DNA from: Phytophthora colocasiae
Lineage: Eukaryota > Oomycota > Peronosporomycetes > Peronosporales > Peronosporaceae
Direction: 5' to 3'
DNA length: 64,000 nt
Assembly (NCBI GenBank): GCA_018806915.1
Contig: JAGKQI010000087.1
Location: forward strand, 558,001 to 622,000
The stretch's first letter is position 1. Each line of letters starts with the position of its first letter. This document shows, piece after piece, positions 8,907 to 18,231 of this stretch. Made by a program: the position numbers and the translations under genes. The notes beneath the pieces are model-generated. The model saw only the letters and a list, made by a program, of their open reading frames with translations. It was not told the origin of the DNA and did not search any database.

Positions 8907-9574
8907 TGTAACGGGGTTACACGGCGCTGTGCGCTATGGCTTCAGTGGTGTGGCAGACACCCGGCGTAAGCACAAGTCACAGATCTGTGTATGACACATC
9001 GTGTATCTCACACGTCACATATGTAGCCACTTGTTGGCAGTTAGCTCAGAGCCACATATTATATTTGACTAGGATTTAGTATGGTAGATACTGAATCCGT
9101 TACATTTAGGACTAGGGCAATAAAGACAATAAAAATCAGTTTGCATCAGAGTGCAACGGGGATGTTACACGAATGTTTCTCGTTGGTGTGTGACACACGT
9201 GGATACATTTATGTGGGTACACAATGGTGTGTGACACTCATGGATACATTTATGTGGGTACATAATGGTGTGGCACACACGAGTAGATACGTAGATGGCC
9301 TCAGAGCCTCACGTTGCATTTTGATTAGGATTTAGTATGCTAGATACTAAATCCGTTACATTTAGGATTAGGGCGATAAAGTCAATACAATTCAGTTTGC
9401 ATTTTACATAATTAGTGTTAGTCCTTTTATTTTAGGAACACTAAAAGTGTTAGTCCCGTATTAAGTGGATTACTTGGTTCTGGTATAGAACCGAAGGCTA
9501 GTGCCTTGCAAGCAGGACTCTACGAGTCACCTTAACTTCCTCTGTACCGTGCACCTCTACGCAGCCCCGCTGCA
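8907..9574 (+). repeat. B1 5' LTR (mosaic)
   Basis: Starts TGTAACGGGGTTACACGG and ends CAGCCCCGCTGCA. It is 668 bp against 412 bp for the 3' LTR because a second LTR-type segment (about 9150-9400, starting GTGCAACGGGGATG) is inserted or recombined in, repeating the GGATTTAGTATG...TAAATCCGTTACATT block. Confidence 0.9.
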
Positions 9575-9576
9575 TC

Positions 9577-9591
9577 TGGTAGCACTCGTAG
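9577..9591 (+). other. B1 primer binding site
   Basis: TGGTAGCACTCGTAG, two bases after the 5' LTR, complementary to a tRNA 3' end (…CCA). The same site with small changes occurs in D, E and B2. The tRNA species is not assigned. Confidence 0.75.
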
Positions 9592-9631
9592 TCAATCCAA
9601 ATCCTGAGTTGAAGACTGTTTCTCTGTGAGA

Positions 9632-10603
9632 ATGGAGCCAGAAGCATACGCTCACTTGACTCCGAGTCAGCGGGACACGCTTATCAAGCTTACGTCCTTG
9701 CTGGGCCCTGAAGGTATGGCGCACCTTGCGTCTCAGGGGCCAGAGGCCGTCAACGCGCGCCTCGAGGCATTTGCCTCGTATGAGAACGCTCTCGTCGAGC
9801 ACATTCAACGTAATGTAAAAGGAGTTAATCCCGCTCCGAGAGCTAAGCCTGTCACGCTCAGCGTGAAGACCTTCCAAGGACAGGAAGGAGAAAACCTCCT
9901 ATTGTGGACCCGAGAGGTCGAAATGGCCATAGGGGCCGCTATGCTCCAGTAGGAGGGACAACGCGTGGCGTTTGCCATTTCAAAGCTCGAAGGTCGAGCA
10001 CGAGAATGGGCTTTGACGTCTGGGACGTCGGTGGAAGCGGCCTTCCCCACCTGGGGTGAACTATAGGCCAAGCTCACGCAAGTGTTTGCTCCGCCTAACC
10101 AGGCGTATCGCGTGCGATCACGCTTCCTTGCCTGCCGTCAAGGCAAGAAGGATCTGGTGGACTACGTCAAAGAGCTGCACACGCTCATTGCCGGCATGGC
10201 TGCTGACCCTCTACCTGAGGTGGTCACCGTGACCGTCTTTATGGAAGGGCTGCGAGCTGGCGTGGCCAGGACGGAGGCATTCCGTCAGAACCCTCGTAAT
10301 TTCGAGGACGCTGTCAGCGTGGCATTGAATGCCGAACACAACTTTAAGTTGTCGAGGGTCGGTGCTAGCAGCACAGGGTCCGGTGGACCTGAGCCCATGG
10401 ACCTCAGCTATGCTGAAGATGAGGTAGCTGAGCTACGAGCTGCGGTGCAGCGTATGAGCACCCACCGGTGCTACACGTGTGGTAGTCCCACGCATCTGAG
10501 GCCCAACTGTCCTCTGCGCAAAGAGCGCGTCGGCCAGAATGGTCGAAACCCTGTCGTGGGTCCCGCTTTGGGCTCTGCCCAGGGAAACGCCGACTCCCAG
10601 TAG
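9632..10603 (+). pseudogene. B1 Gag
   Basis: Starts ATG 9632 and runs to TAG 10601-10603. It encodes a Ty3/gypsy capsid region and, near the end, one CCHC zinc knuckle (CYTCGSPTHLRPNC), which binds genomic RNA. Two in-frame TAG codons (9950-9952 and about 10065) break it; the B2 copy has TTG and AAG at these points, so both are point mutations. The end overlaps the frameshift signal described separately. Confidence 0.88.
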
Positions 10604-10623
10604 ACGCGGGGCGGTCTACTGGG
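10582..10623 (+). promoter_or_regulatory. B1 -1 ribosomal frameshift signal at the gag/protease junction
   Basis: GGGAAAC at 10582-10588 is in the correct phase (G GGA AAC) relative to the Gag frame. After a 7-nt spacer come hairpin arms CCCAGTAGAC (10596-10605) and GTCTACTGGG (10614-10623) with an 8-nt loop. The Gag stop lies inside the 5' arm. A -1 slip continues directly into the protease frame. Recognised as the canonical X XXY YYZ plus stem-loop arrangement; function is inferred. Confidence 0.75.
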
Positions 10624-11544
10624 GAAGAACTGAGTTCTGCAGTGCGTGAGAGGCACTGGGGCTCAGCCCCGAAGAGCTTCGTGCTCTTGAACACGGAAAG
10701 TGTGGGCAAGCAGGGCTTGCTGGTCGTCCAGGTGGACGTGAAGGGCTTCGATAAGCCGTGGATCGTGTTGATCGATTCGGGAGCGTCTGGCAACTATGTC
10801 AGACGCTCTACCGTTGTAGGTAGCCAGCAATATGCTGAGGCGCTTCGAACGCGAAGAGGTGACACAGTCACTGTCCGTCTAGCGACGGGCGTTCGTGTCA
10901 CGGTGGCTAAGGTCCCCATGGACCTGCGGCTGAAGTTCTTGGACTTCGACAGCGTGGAGCGCTGCTTGGTCCTTGACCTGGATTCGAGGTACGACCTCAT
11001 CCTTGGCATGGCGTCGCTGGAACGCCACGAGCCCTGGATTGATTGGAGGTCGAAGACCTTAGGAGCTACGCGCTTCTCTCCTAGTGGAGCCTTGGCGAGT
11101 CATGAACCCACCTCTGCTAGGAAGCGCTATTGGCGCGAGCATCGAGCCGAGTCGGCTATGATGCTGGAAGTCGGTGTGTCCGAGTTAGAGGACAGTACCG
11201 TGTGCGAGGACCGCGGTCCTGTTGAGCGCGTAGCGCTGGTTGACAGTGATTCAACGTGTGGGCAGAGCTCACGTAACCCCTGTGGGGCGGCACGTACTCC
11301 GCCGAGTGACGCCGGTCATGGACCGTCACTGGATGCCGATGGCAACGGGCCTTACCAGGCCGTGAACAATGCGGCGGCACGTACTCCGTCGATTGGACGT
11401 TCGTCGGCTAGGCGACGACGTCGTAAGGCCCTATGGGCGAGACGCTCTGCGTCTGAGTCGTCCGTGACGTCAAGTGTCAACGCACGGGAGGGTTGTGGGC
11501 AGCGTCCGGCTGGACAGACTGCCGAGCGTCGACAAACTCCTTGA
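10589..11544 (+). pseudogene. B1 protease and linker
   Basis: Entered by -1 shift from Gag. The aspartic protease motif is VLIDSGASGNYV, with the typical LILGMASLERHEPWIDW block about 90 residues later. The C-terminal half is a low-complexity linker. The frame ends at TGA near 11542, and compared with B2 a short stretch (about 40 bp near 11500) is deleted. Confidence 0.82.
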
Positions 11545-11580
11545 GTTAGAGGAGATGTCGTTCGCCGACTTGGCGATGCC

Positions 11581-13117
11581 TTGAAGGCTGGCGAACTCGC
11601 CGAGATGGTCATCGTTCGACCTGAAGAAGAGTTAAACTCATCGTCCGTCGTGGACGAGTCCGTCTTGGCCAGGGTCAAGAAGGCGTTGAACGCCAGGAGT
11701 GGATCGGAGATCCTCAAGAACCCCTCGGACCCCTTCTACTCCTTGTTGAAGGAATATGGAGACGTCGTCACGAAGGAACCACCGAGTGGCCTGCATCCAG
11801 ACCGAGGCGTGCGTCATGAGATCGACTTAGTTCCCGGAACTAAATACTGCGTAACTCGACAGTGGCCTCTTCCCAAAGAGCAATGCGACGTCATTGACGC
11901 CTTCTTCCGTGCGAAGCACGCTGCGGGTCTTGTGCGCGAGAGCAAGTCTCCGCACTCCGCACCAACGTTCTGTGTCAGAAAGCCAAATGGCAAGTGGCGT
12001 ATCGTTCACGCTTTTAATAAGCTCAACGCTGCCACGATTCCGGCGCAGACGGAGCACCCCGAGCGGTATGCTCTGGGAGTGGCTCGTAATGCCCCAAGGG
12101 CTCTCGAACGCACCTGCCACGTTCAATCGTCTAGTGACGCAACTGTTCAGGCCCCTGCGGCCATTCGCACAGACGTATTTTGACGACGTGTTCGTCCACA
12201 GTCAGGCCGAACACGGCAAGACTGATGTCGAGGTGCACGTGGAACGCGTGAGAGCTGTGCTCGAGTGTATGCGCACGAACAAGTTGTACGTCAACGCGGA
12301 CAAGTGCGTCTTTGGCGCGGAAGAAATCCCTTTCCTAGGGTGCTTCATTGGGAAGCATGGCCTTCGTGCTGATCCAGCAAAGGTCAAGGCCATTGTGGAC
12401 TGGCCGGTTCCTTTGAACCAGAAGGACTTGCGTAAGTGGCTTGGCTTGGCCAACTACTTGCACAAGTACAGCGAGAACTACGCTGAGTTGGCTCGGCCAC
12501 TGTCGGATCTCCTTAAGAAGGATACCGGTTGGGTATGGCGTGCTGAGCACGAGAGTGCGTTCTCTCGCATCAAGGATAGCCTGCTTCAGGCACCGATACT
12601 GGCGTTGCCAGACCCTAATCATCCGTTTATCGTCGTCTGTGACGCCTCGGACTTTGCCATCGGCAGTGCTTTGCTACAAGCGGACGCCGAAGGGCGTGAA
12701 CGCGTTATCGCGTTTGAGTCTCGACAGCTCAAGGCTGCTGAGAAGAACTATCCAGTTCATGACAAGGAGCTACTTGCGATGAAGTACGCTCTCGTCAAAT
12801 TCGGGGTTCACCTGCTCGGCTCCAAGCCGTTCGTGATCTACACGGATCATGCATCACTACGCACAGCGACGCAGTCGCCTCACCTCTCGCAGAGGATGGC
12901 CCGATGGCTCTCCTTCTTTGCGGAGTATAACTTCGAGGTGAAGTGCAAGCCTGGCAGGCAGAACGTCCTCGCTGACGCGCTATCGCGTCGCTCGGACTAT
13001 GAGTTATCTCATGTCACCTCGGTGACGTCGTCCGTGACGGACGACGGACATGGTTCGAGCAGCGTACGCTCAGGACGACTCTTGCGTCGCGCTGCTTCAA
13101 GCTCTAGGGAGCGATGA
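11581..13117 (+). pseudogene. B1 reverse transcriptase and RNase H, internally deleted
   Basis: The N-terminal RT block ([10 protein letters not shown] ... [13 protein letters not shown]) stops near 12050, where about 115 bp found in B2 are missing, including the LDLVDGYYQ catalytic segment. The frame then shifts and continues with [20 protein letters not shown], the YFDDVF catalytic box, the connection domain and RNase H (VVCDASDFAIGSALLQ, ELLAMKYAL, YTDHASLRT). After 13045 a frameshift ends the ORF. It cannot make active RT. Confidence 0.88.
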
Positions 13118-13195
13118 GTTTAAGGACTCAAAGGTGACTCTGTCACGACGCCTGAAGGCGAGACTCCAGCGCTATAGCCTGGAAGGAGGTCTGCT

Positions 13196-14903
13196 GTGGT
13201 TCTTCACGATGAGGACCTGAAGTACCGTATCGTCTATGAGGCCCACGACACGCCCACAAGCGGCCACCTCGGTCACGAGAAGACCATGTACTGGTGGCCG
13301 GAGCTGTATAAGTGGGTCAGCACATATGTGCACACGTGCGAGACGTGTCAGCGGGTTAAACCCTCGCCGCATGCCTGTACCCTCTGGGTGTTGGCAGTCC
13401 GTCAGTATGGACTTTGTGTTTGGCCTGCCAAAGGATACGGCAGGCAACACGGGCGTTGTGGTCTTTGTTGACCGTCTGAGCAAGATGGTTCATCTTGCGG
13501 CTGTGCCGGATACCGTCGATGTCGCTGGTACAGCAACGATCTTTATCGATCGGGACTTCCGCCAGCATGGGCTGCCAGAGACCATTGTCTCGGATCGAGA
13601 CCCCCGTTTCACGGCTCACTTCTGGACGTCCGTCTTTGAGGTGCTTGGCACTCGACCGGACATGTCCACGGCGGATCATCCGCAGACCGATGGTCAGACT
13701 GAGCGCGTGAATCGCGTCCTGGTGGACATCCTCCGCAGCGTATGCGCTGAAACGCCGAAGCGTTGGAGCGCTATGCTCCCTCTCGTCGAGTTCTCAATGA
13801 ACAATGCGGTGCATGCCTCGACAGGCTTCACCCCGTTCTACGTGAACGGCCTTGCGCATCCGCGTGCCCAGCTCACTCCGCCACGTGGTGGCCTCAGGCT
13901 TAGTGGGGGAGAGGCTGTGCCGTCGCTCGACTCAGAGCTTGCTGATATCAGCCCTTCTGCTGTGCGTAAACAAGTCGATGACTTCCTCTCAGTGAGATTG
14001 AGCGTATTACGCCGTGTGCGTGACGCGATGGCCGAAAGCCAAGACGTTCAGAAAGAACAGGCTGATGCAAAAGGCAGAGGCAATGTATGGGAATTTAAGG
14101 TCGGTGACCAGGTTTTATTAAACGCTAAGAACCTACCTACACATGCAGTGTCAAGTGTCTTTAAGACGAAATTGCGTCCGCGTTTCATCGGACCATTTAC
14201 GGTCGTGGCCAAGAAGGGCCTGGCATACACGCTTGACTTGCCAAAGCGGATGCGAACACACCCGGTGTTCTACGCCGGCTTGCTTAAGCCATATCGGGAC
14301 CCCGCGGGGGTGAGCGCGGAGGCGCTGGCACCGACGACACGTGCCCAGGCTGCGGCATCTGCAGCAGCAACGTCACCTGACCCCGCAACTCAGCGAGCTG
14401 AAGCTCCTGCTGGTGCAGGCGAGCAGTCAGGGACTGAGGACCTTCGAGCCAAGCCATCCGGCTTTCAATCTCCTCCATGTCCTGAGCGAGACGGGCATGC
14501 GAATGCCAAACGTTCTCCATGTTCTCTTGAAGAGACCGAGTCTGACTCTGGAGAGTCACGACTGAGCGATCAAGCTGATACCAGGCGTTCCGTGACAGAT
14601 AACGCTCATCACACTCATCGAGTATCACGTAGCGCAATGAGTCAGCCTCCTCCGCCGTTGCTCGACGAGCAGGGGACTCCCCACTACCACGTGGAGCGCC
14701 TGATAGCGCGTCGTCGCCACCGTGGTCAAAACCAGTATCTGGTGAAGTGGCGTGGGTATCCTCATTCCCAAAACTCATGGGAGTTCCAGGGCCCCCTGAG
14801 GCAGGACTGCCCTGACGTCGTGGACGCTTTTGTTCGCGACGATCGGGAGCGCCCGAAGGGCTCGAAGTCAACCACTCGGTCGACTCCCGCTTCTCACCAC
14901 TAG
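13196..14903 (+). pseudogene. B1 integrase with C-terminal chromodomain
   Basis: The HHCC zinc domain (HDTPTSGHLGHEK ... CETCQRVKP) is in one frame at about 13200-13370 and the catalytic core in another, so an indel near 13370 separates them. Core residues: D in MDFVFGLPKD, D in SDRDPRFTAHF and E in DGQTERVNRV. Then come the GPF/Y-like RFIGPFTVV region and a chromodomain (YHVERLIARRR ... QYLVKWRGYPHSQNSWEF, about 14683-14790), which in chromoviruses directs integration to marked chromatin. The last 620 bp overlap the antisense ORF. Confidence 0.88.
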
Positions 14904-16125
14904 TGTGAGAAGCTGACGGACTAGCAGCTGAGCTCAAGCTCTGGTCCGTGGCTGGTACAGCCAGTGAGTCTCCTCCGGAGACTGAAGGAGCGCCCTGCGA
15001 AGCAGGAGTGGTGGACTGAGCGGCAGGTGCCACTGCCGTCGTGTGACGAGGAAAGCGGCCGGGCCGCACGCGCACCTTCGCGTACTGGAAGAGCAGACCT
15101 CGAGCGAGGCGGACGTCCACCTCGGAACAGCTCTCCATGAGCCGATCAAACGACGCGAGCTTGCGAGAAGCCTCAGCCCAGGTGGCCACATGGACCATGT
15201 AGTCCCTGGTGGTCTCACCGGTTTGGAGAAGAAGTGGGTAAGTCCTCATCTGAGGCACAGACTCACGTCGCCGTTGCTTATCCAAGCGCTGTCGATACTC
15301 GACGAATGTGCACACGTGCGGGGTCAGGAAACGCTCATGGAGCCCTAGTCGTTGATGGGTCTCAGCCACTGTGCGAGGAGCAGCGCCTATGGCGTACCCG
15401 CGAAGGTTTGGCTGCGCCATTAGCTGCTTCACCTGTTCAGCAGGATCCCGAGGCTCAAAGCCGTAGTCGCGCCGCGACGGAGTACCCAAGATGTCCAGAG
15501 GGACCGGTCGTCGTGACTCCTGAGCGCCGCTCATCGAGGCCTCATGCGCCTCATCCAAAGGGTTGGTGATCGTTTCTTCGGCACCCTCGTGCGGCTCAGG
15601 CTCATCGCGAGCAGGAAGTGGTGGCGCGTTGCGCAGTGCGTTGAGCACGAGGCTCGAAGGTCCCTCAGGGAATGGATTCGGAGTGTGCAGCTGCCGAGGA
15701 ATAGCGTAACGACGCGGGTCGCGTGGAGAGCTTCGCTCATAGCCCCGGGTCGTCCGAGTGCTCTCAGGAGCAGGAGGCTGAGGGGCATCGCCCTGTTCGG
15801 ACTCCTCACAGTCCACTTCGATCTCCCCTTCCTCCGTAGGAGAGCGACGCGGGTCGCGCATCGGTGATGCTGTCTTGTACTCGTCAAACGACGAACCACC
15901 GCTACCGCCGCTGTCGCTTGCGGCCGGGTTGCTCATGGGTTTCGCTCCGTAGCGAAGGCGAGATGCCGCGAAGTACTCCGCGATGAAAGGCGTGTGAAGA
16001 GCCGAAGGCTCGAGCGGGGAAGCGCGAGGTCGCTGAAGCGGAAACGCCGGGACACAATGCACCCGAGGAGTAGTAGGCTCGCTGGGGCGAATGGGGGAAT
16101 GTGCTCGTTGAGCCAGCGCGCACAC
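14284..16125 (-). CDS. B1 antisense accessory ORF (613 aa), coiled coil
   Basis: An uninterrupted ORF on the strand opposite to pol, starting 113 bp inside the 3' LTR (an internal ATG at about 15936 is an alternative start) and running back over the integrase/chromodomain end. Visible parts: Ser/Pro/Arg-rich N-terminus, an acidic EEGEIEVDCEESEQ patch, a TPNPFPEGPSS motif, a basic QKRPRRQ motif, and a long heptad coiled coil near residues 505-590. No known domain is recognised. Elements C, D and E have a similar ORF in the same place, although the rest of B1 is decayed. Function unknown; a nuclear, self-associating protein is a guess. Confidence 0.65.
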   Translation of the reverse strand: MCALAQRAHSPIRPSEPTTPRVHCVPAFPLQRPRASPLEPSALHTPFIAEYFAASRLRYGAKPMSNPAASDSGGSGGSSFDEYKTASPMRDPRRSPTEEGEIEVDCEESEQGDAPQPPAPESTRTTRGYERSSPRDPRRYAIPRQLHTPNPFPEGPSSLVLNALRNAPPLPARDEPEPHEGAEETITNPLDEAHEASMSGAQESRRPVPLDILGTPSRRDYGFEPRDPAEQVKQLMAQPNLRGYAIGAAPRTVAETHQRLGLHERFLTPHVCTFVEYRQRLDKQRRRESVPQMRTYPLLLQTGETTRDYMVHVATWAEASRKLASFDRLMESCSEVDVRLARGLLFQYAKVRVRPGRFPRHTTAVAPAAQSTTPASQGAPSVSGGDSLAVPATDQSLSSAASPSASHTSGEKRESTEWLTSSPSGAPDRREQKRPRRQGSPASGGPGTPMSFGNEDTHATSPDTGFDHGGDDALSGAPRGSGESPARRATAEEADSLRYVILDECDERYLSRNAWYQLDRSVVTLQSQTRSLQENMENVWHSHARLAQDMEEIESRMAWLEGPQSLTARLHQQELQLAELRGQVTLLLQMPQPGHVSSVPAPPRSPPRGPDMA

Positions 16126-16228
16126 TCACTCTCGGTTGAGAGATCTCCTTTATCGGAAAGTTGCCGATGACAGTCCTTGACTAGGCAGTTATGCTGGCAG
16201 TTGTAGATACTGCGTATCCACAGTTTGG

Positions 16229-16238
16229 TGGGGGAGGG
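16229..16238 (+). other. B1 polypurine tract
   Basis: GTGGGGGAGGG-type purine run immediately before the 3' LTR start at 16239; primer for plus-strand DNA synthesis. Confidence 0.8.
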
Positions 16239-16650
16239 TGTAACGGGGTTACACGGCGCTGTGCGCTATGGCTTCAGTGGTGTGGCAGACACCGGGCGTA
16301 AGCACAAGTCACAGATCTGTGTATGACACATCGTGTATCTCACACGTCACATATATAGCCAATTGTTGGCAGTTAGCTCAGAGCCACACACTACATTTGG
16401 CTAGGATTTAGTATGGTAGATACTAAATCCGTTACATTAAGGACTAGGGCAATAAAGACAATACAATTCAGTTTGCATTTTACATAATTAGTGTTAGTCC
16501 TTTTGTTTTAGGGACATTAATAGTGTTAGCCCCGTATTAAGTGGATTACTTGGTTCTTGTATAGAACCGAAGGCTGGTGCCTTGCAAGCAGGACTCTACG
16601 AGTCACCTTAACTTCCTCTGTGCCGTGCACTTTTACGCAGCCCCGCTGCA
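16239..16650 (+). repeat. B1 3' LTR
   Basis: 412 bp, TGTAACGGGG...CCGCTGCA, followed by GTATC. Confidence 0.93.
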
Positions 16651-16759
16651 GTATCTCCAATGACAGCAGCTATAACTTCGTTGTTTCGACACATTCTTAT
16701 AGTACAACGTCTTCAAAAACTCAAAAGCTAAAGAAACAATTGGTGAAGGAATACCAATG
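16651..16759 (+). pseudogene. CRN2 pseudogene, piece 3 (start of C-terminal domain)
   Basis: Includes the GTATC duplication, then sequence nearly identical to CRN1 just after HVLVVLP (encoding SPMTAAITSLFRH and the TSSKTQKLK block), with about 10 bp deleted near 16693. It is cut by element B2 at 16760; the last five bases, CAATG, are the expected target duplication. Confidence 0.88.
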
Positions 16760-17758
16760 TGCAGCGGGGCTGTGTAGGTGTGCACGGCACAGAGGAAGTT
16801 TAGTCGTACCCCGCATGCGGCATAGCAGAAGGAGGTAGGTATGCTCCTCCTGAGCGACAGCTTAGCTGTCTTACTCGTTTTCGTGTCTACGACTGTGCTG
16901 AGCACGTGTATCCACAAGACACAGTGTCTGTGACACATAGTGGCGCTTGCGCCTGCTTCACGGACAACTTGGGCATCAAGACCTGCACACAGTGCTCATC
17001 AGAGTGTAACGGGGATGTTACACGAATGTTTCTCGTTGGTGTGTGACACACGTGGATACATTTATGTGGGTACACAATGGTGTGTGACACTCATGGATAC
17101 TTTTATGTGGGTACATAATGGTGTGGCACACACGAGTAGATACGTAGATGGCCTCAGTGCCTCACGTTGCATTTTGATTAGGATTTAGTATGCTAGATAC
17201 TAAATCCGTTACATTTAGGATTAGGGCGATAAAGTCAATACATTTAGGATGAGGGCGATAAAGTCAATACAATTCAGTTTGCATTTTACATAATTAGTGG
17301 TAGTCCTTTTATTATAGGGACACTGATTGTGTGAGTCCCGTATTTTGTGGACTACTTGGTTCTTGAATAGAACCGAAGGCTCCTAATCAAAATGCAACGT
17401 GAGGCACTGAGGCCATCTACGTATCTACTCGTGTGTGCCACACCATTATGTACCCACATAAAAGTATCCATGAGTGTCACACACCATTGTGTACCCACAT
17501 AAATGTATCCACGTGTGTCACACACCAACGAGAAACATTCGTGTAACATCCCCGTTACACTCTAATGAGCACTGTGTGCAGGTCTTGATGCCCAAGTTGT
17601 CCGTGAAGCAGGCGCAAGCGCCACTATGTGTCACAGACACTGTGTCTTGTGGATACACGTGCTCAGCACAGTCGTAGACACGAAAACGAGTACCAGACAG
17701 CTAAGCTGTCGCTCAGGAGGAGCATACCTACCTCCTTCTGCTATGCAGCATGCGGGGT
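16760..17758 (-). repeat. B2 3' LTR region with a 375-bp foldback
   Basis: Begins (plus coordinates) with TGCAGCGGGGCTG, the LTR end. From 16808 it is a large inverted repeat: 16808-17182 is matched by 17382-17758, around a 199-bp spacer of B-LTR sequence. The arms hold a B-LTR segment plus a unique ACCCCGCATGC...GTAACGGGGATG stretch. Confidence 0.85.
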
Positions 17759-18231
17759 CCAATGCATTGGCATCCCTGGCATCCAGTTGCCTCATGACAT
17801 AGTCATACCCATTGAACGCTTCCAGCGTCAGGTGATCGGATAGAATCCGCTTCCATCACCACGTGTCGCTTAGACAGAACGTCTTTAGACAGTTGTTCAT
17901 CACGAACCATCTTCGCTTCATGATCGCGAAGCTCCGGGCCATAGGCCAGTGTTGTTAAAGGGTCATAGACCCTTGAAACACGCGCTCGAGGCGCATGTAG
18001 CTCTACTGCGCTTGCCGTTTGAGCATTCGATGCCACGTCGAGGGCACCGAGGTGCTCGCTGCAAGTATTGCAGCTACGGGTCAGAGCCTGAGCTCAGCAA
18101 CGACCCTGTGGACTCCCACCTTAGTGGGAGGTACTTGGCACCCGGCGACTCCGTCGCACGCCCACCGGGCCTGACACCGGGTGTGCCCGATCATAAAGCG
18201 TCAACGACGTCGGAGCAATCCTGACGTAGTG
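17759..18231. other. B2 remnant between 3' LTR and element C
   Basis: About 470 bp where B2's antisense ORF would lie. The right end (18190-18231) on the minus strand continues the B2 chromodomain tail (DVVDA codons) interrupted by element C. The rest shows no intact frame, so most of the antisense ORF has been lost. AGTG at 18228-18231 is the target duplication of C. Confidence 0.6.

Larger units (their letters stand above)
8907..16650 (+). mobile_element. Ty3/gypsy chromovirus-like element B1, complete but degraded
   Basis: 7744 bp, flanked by the 5-bp duplication GTATC (8902-8906 and 16651-16655). Order: LTR, PBS, gag, protease, RT-RNase H, integrase with chromodomain, antisense ORF, polypurine tract, LTR. 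It interrupts CRN2 between the codons for VS and PM after the HVLVVLP motif, and CRN2 continues in register on the other side. Confidence 0.95.

Noticed and set aside
9950..10066. In-frame TAG codons in B1 gag as recoding sites
   Set aside because: B2 has sense codons (TTG, AAG) at the same places, so these are mutations.
13172..13483. Many 60-130-aa ORFs opposite the RT and integrase genes
   Set aside because: They are shadows of conserved pol codons, differ between copies and have no common start or position, unlike the antisense ORFs near the 3' LTR.
17352..17549. Small ORFs of about 65-85 aa repeated in the B LTRs (at 9081, 16940 and 17352)
   Set aside because: They recur only because the LTR sequence recurs and they are interrupted in places; no codon-level sign of selection.
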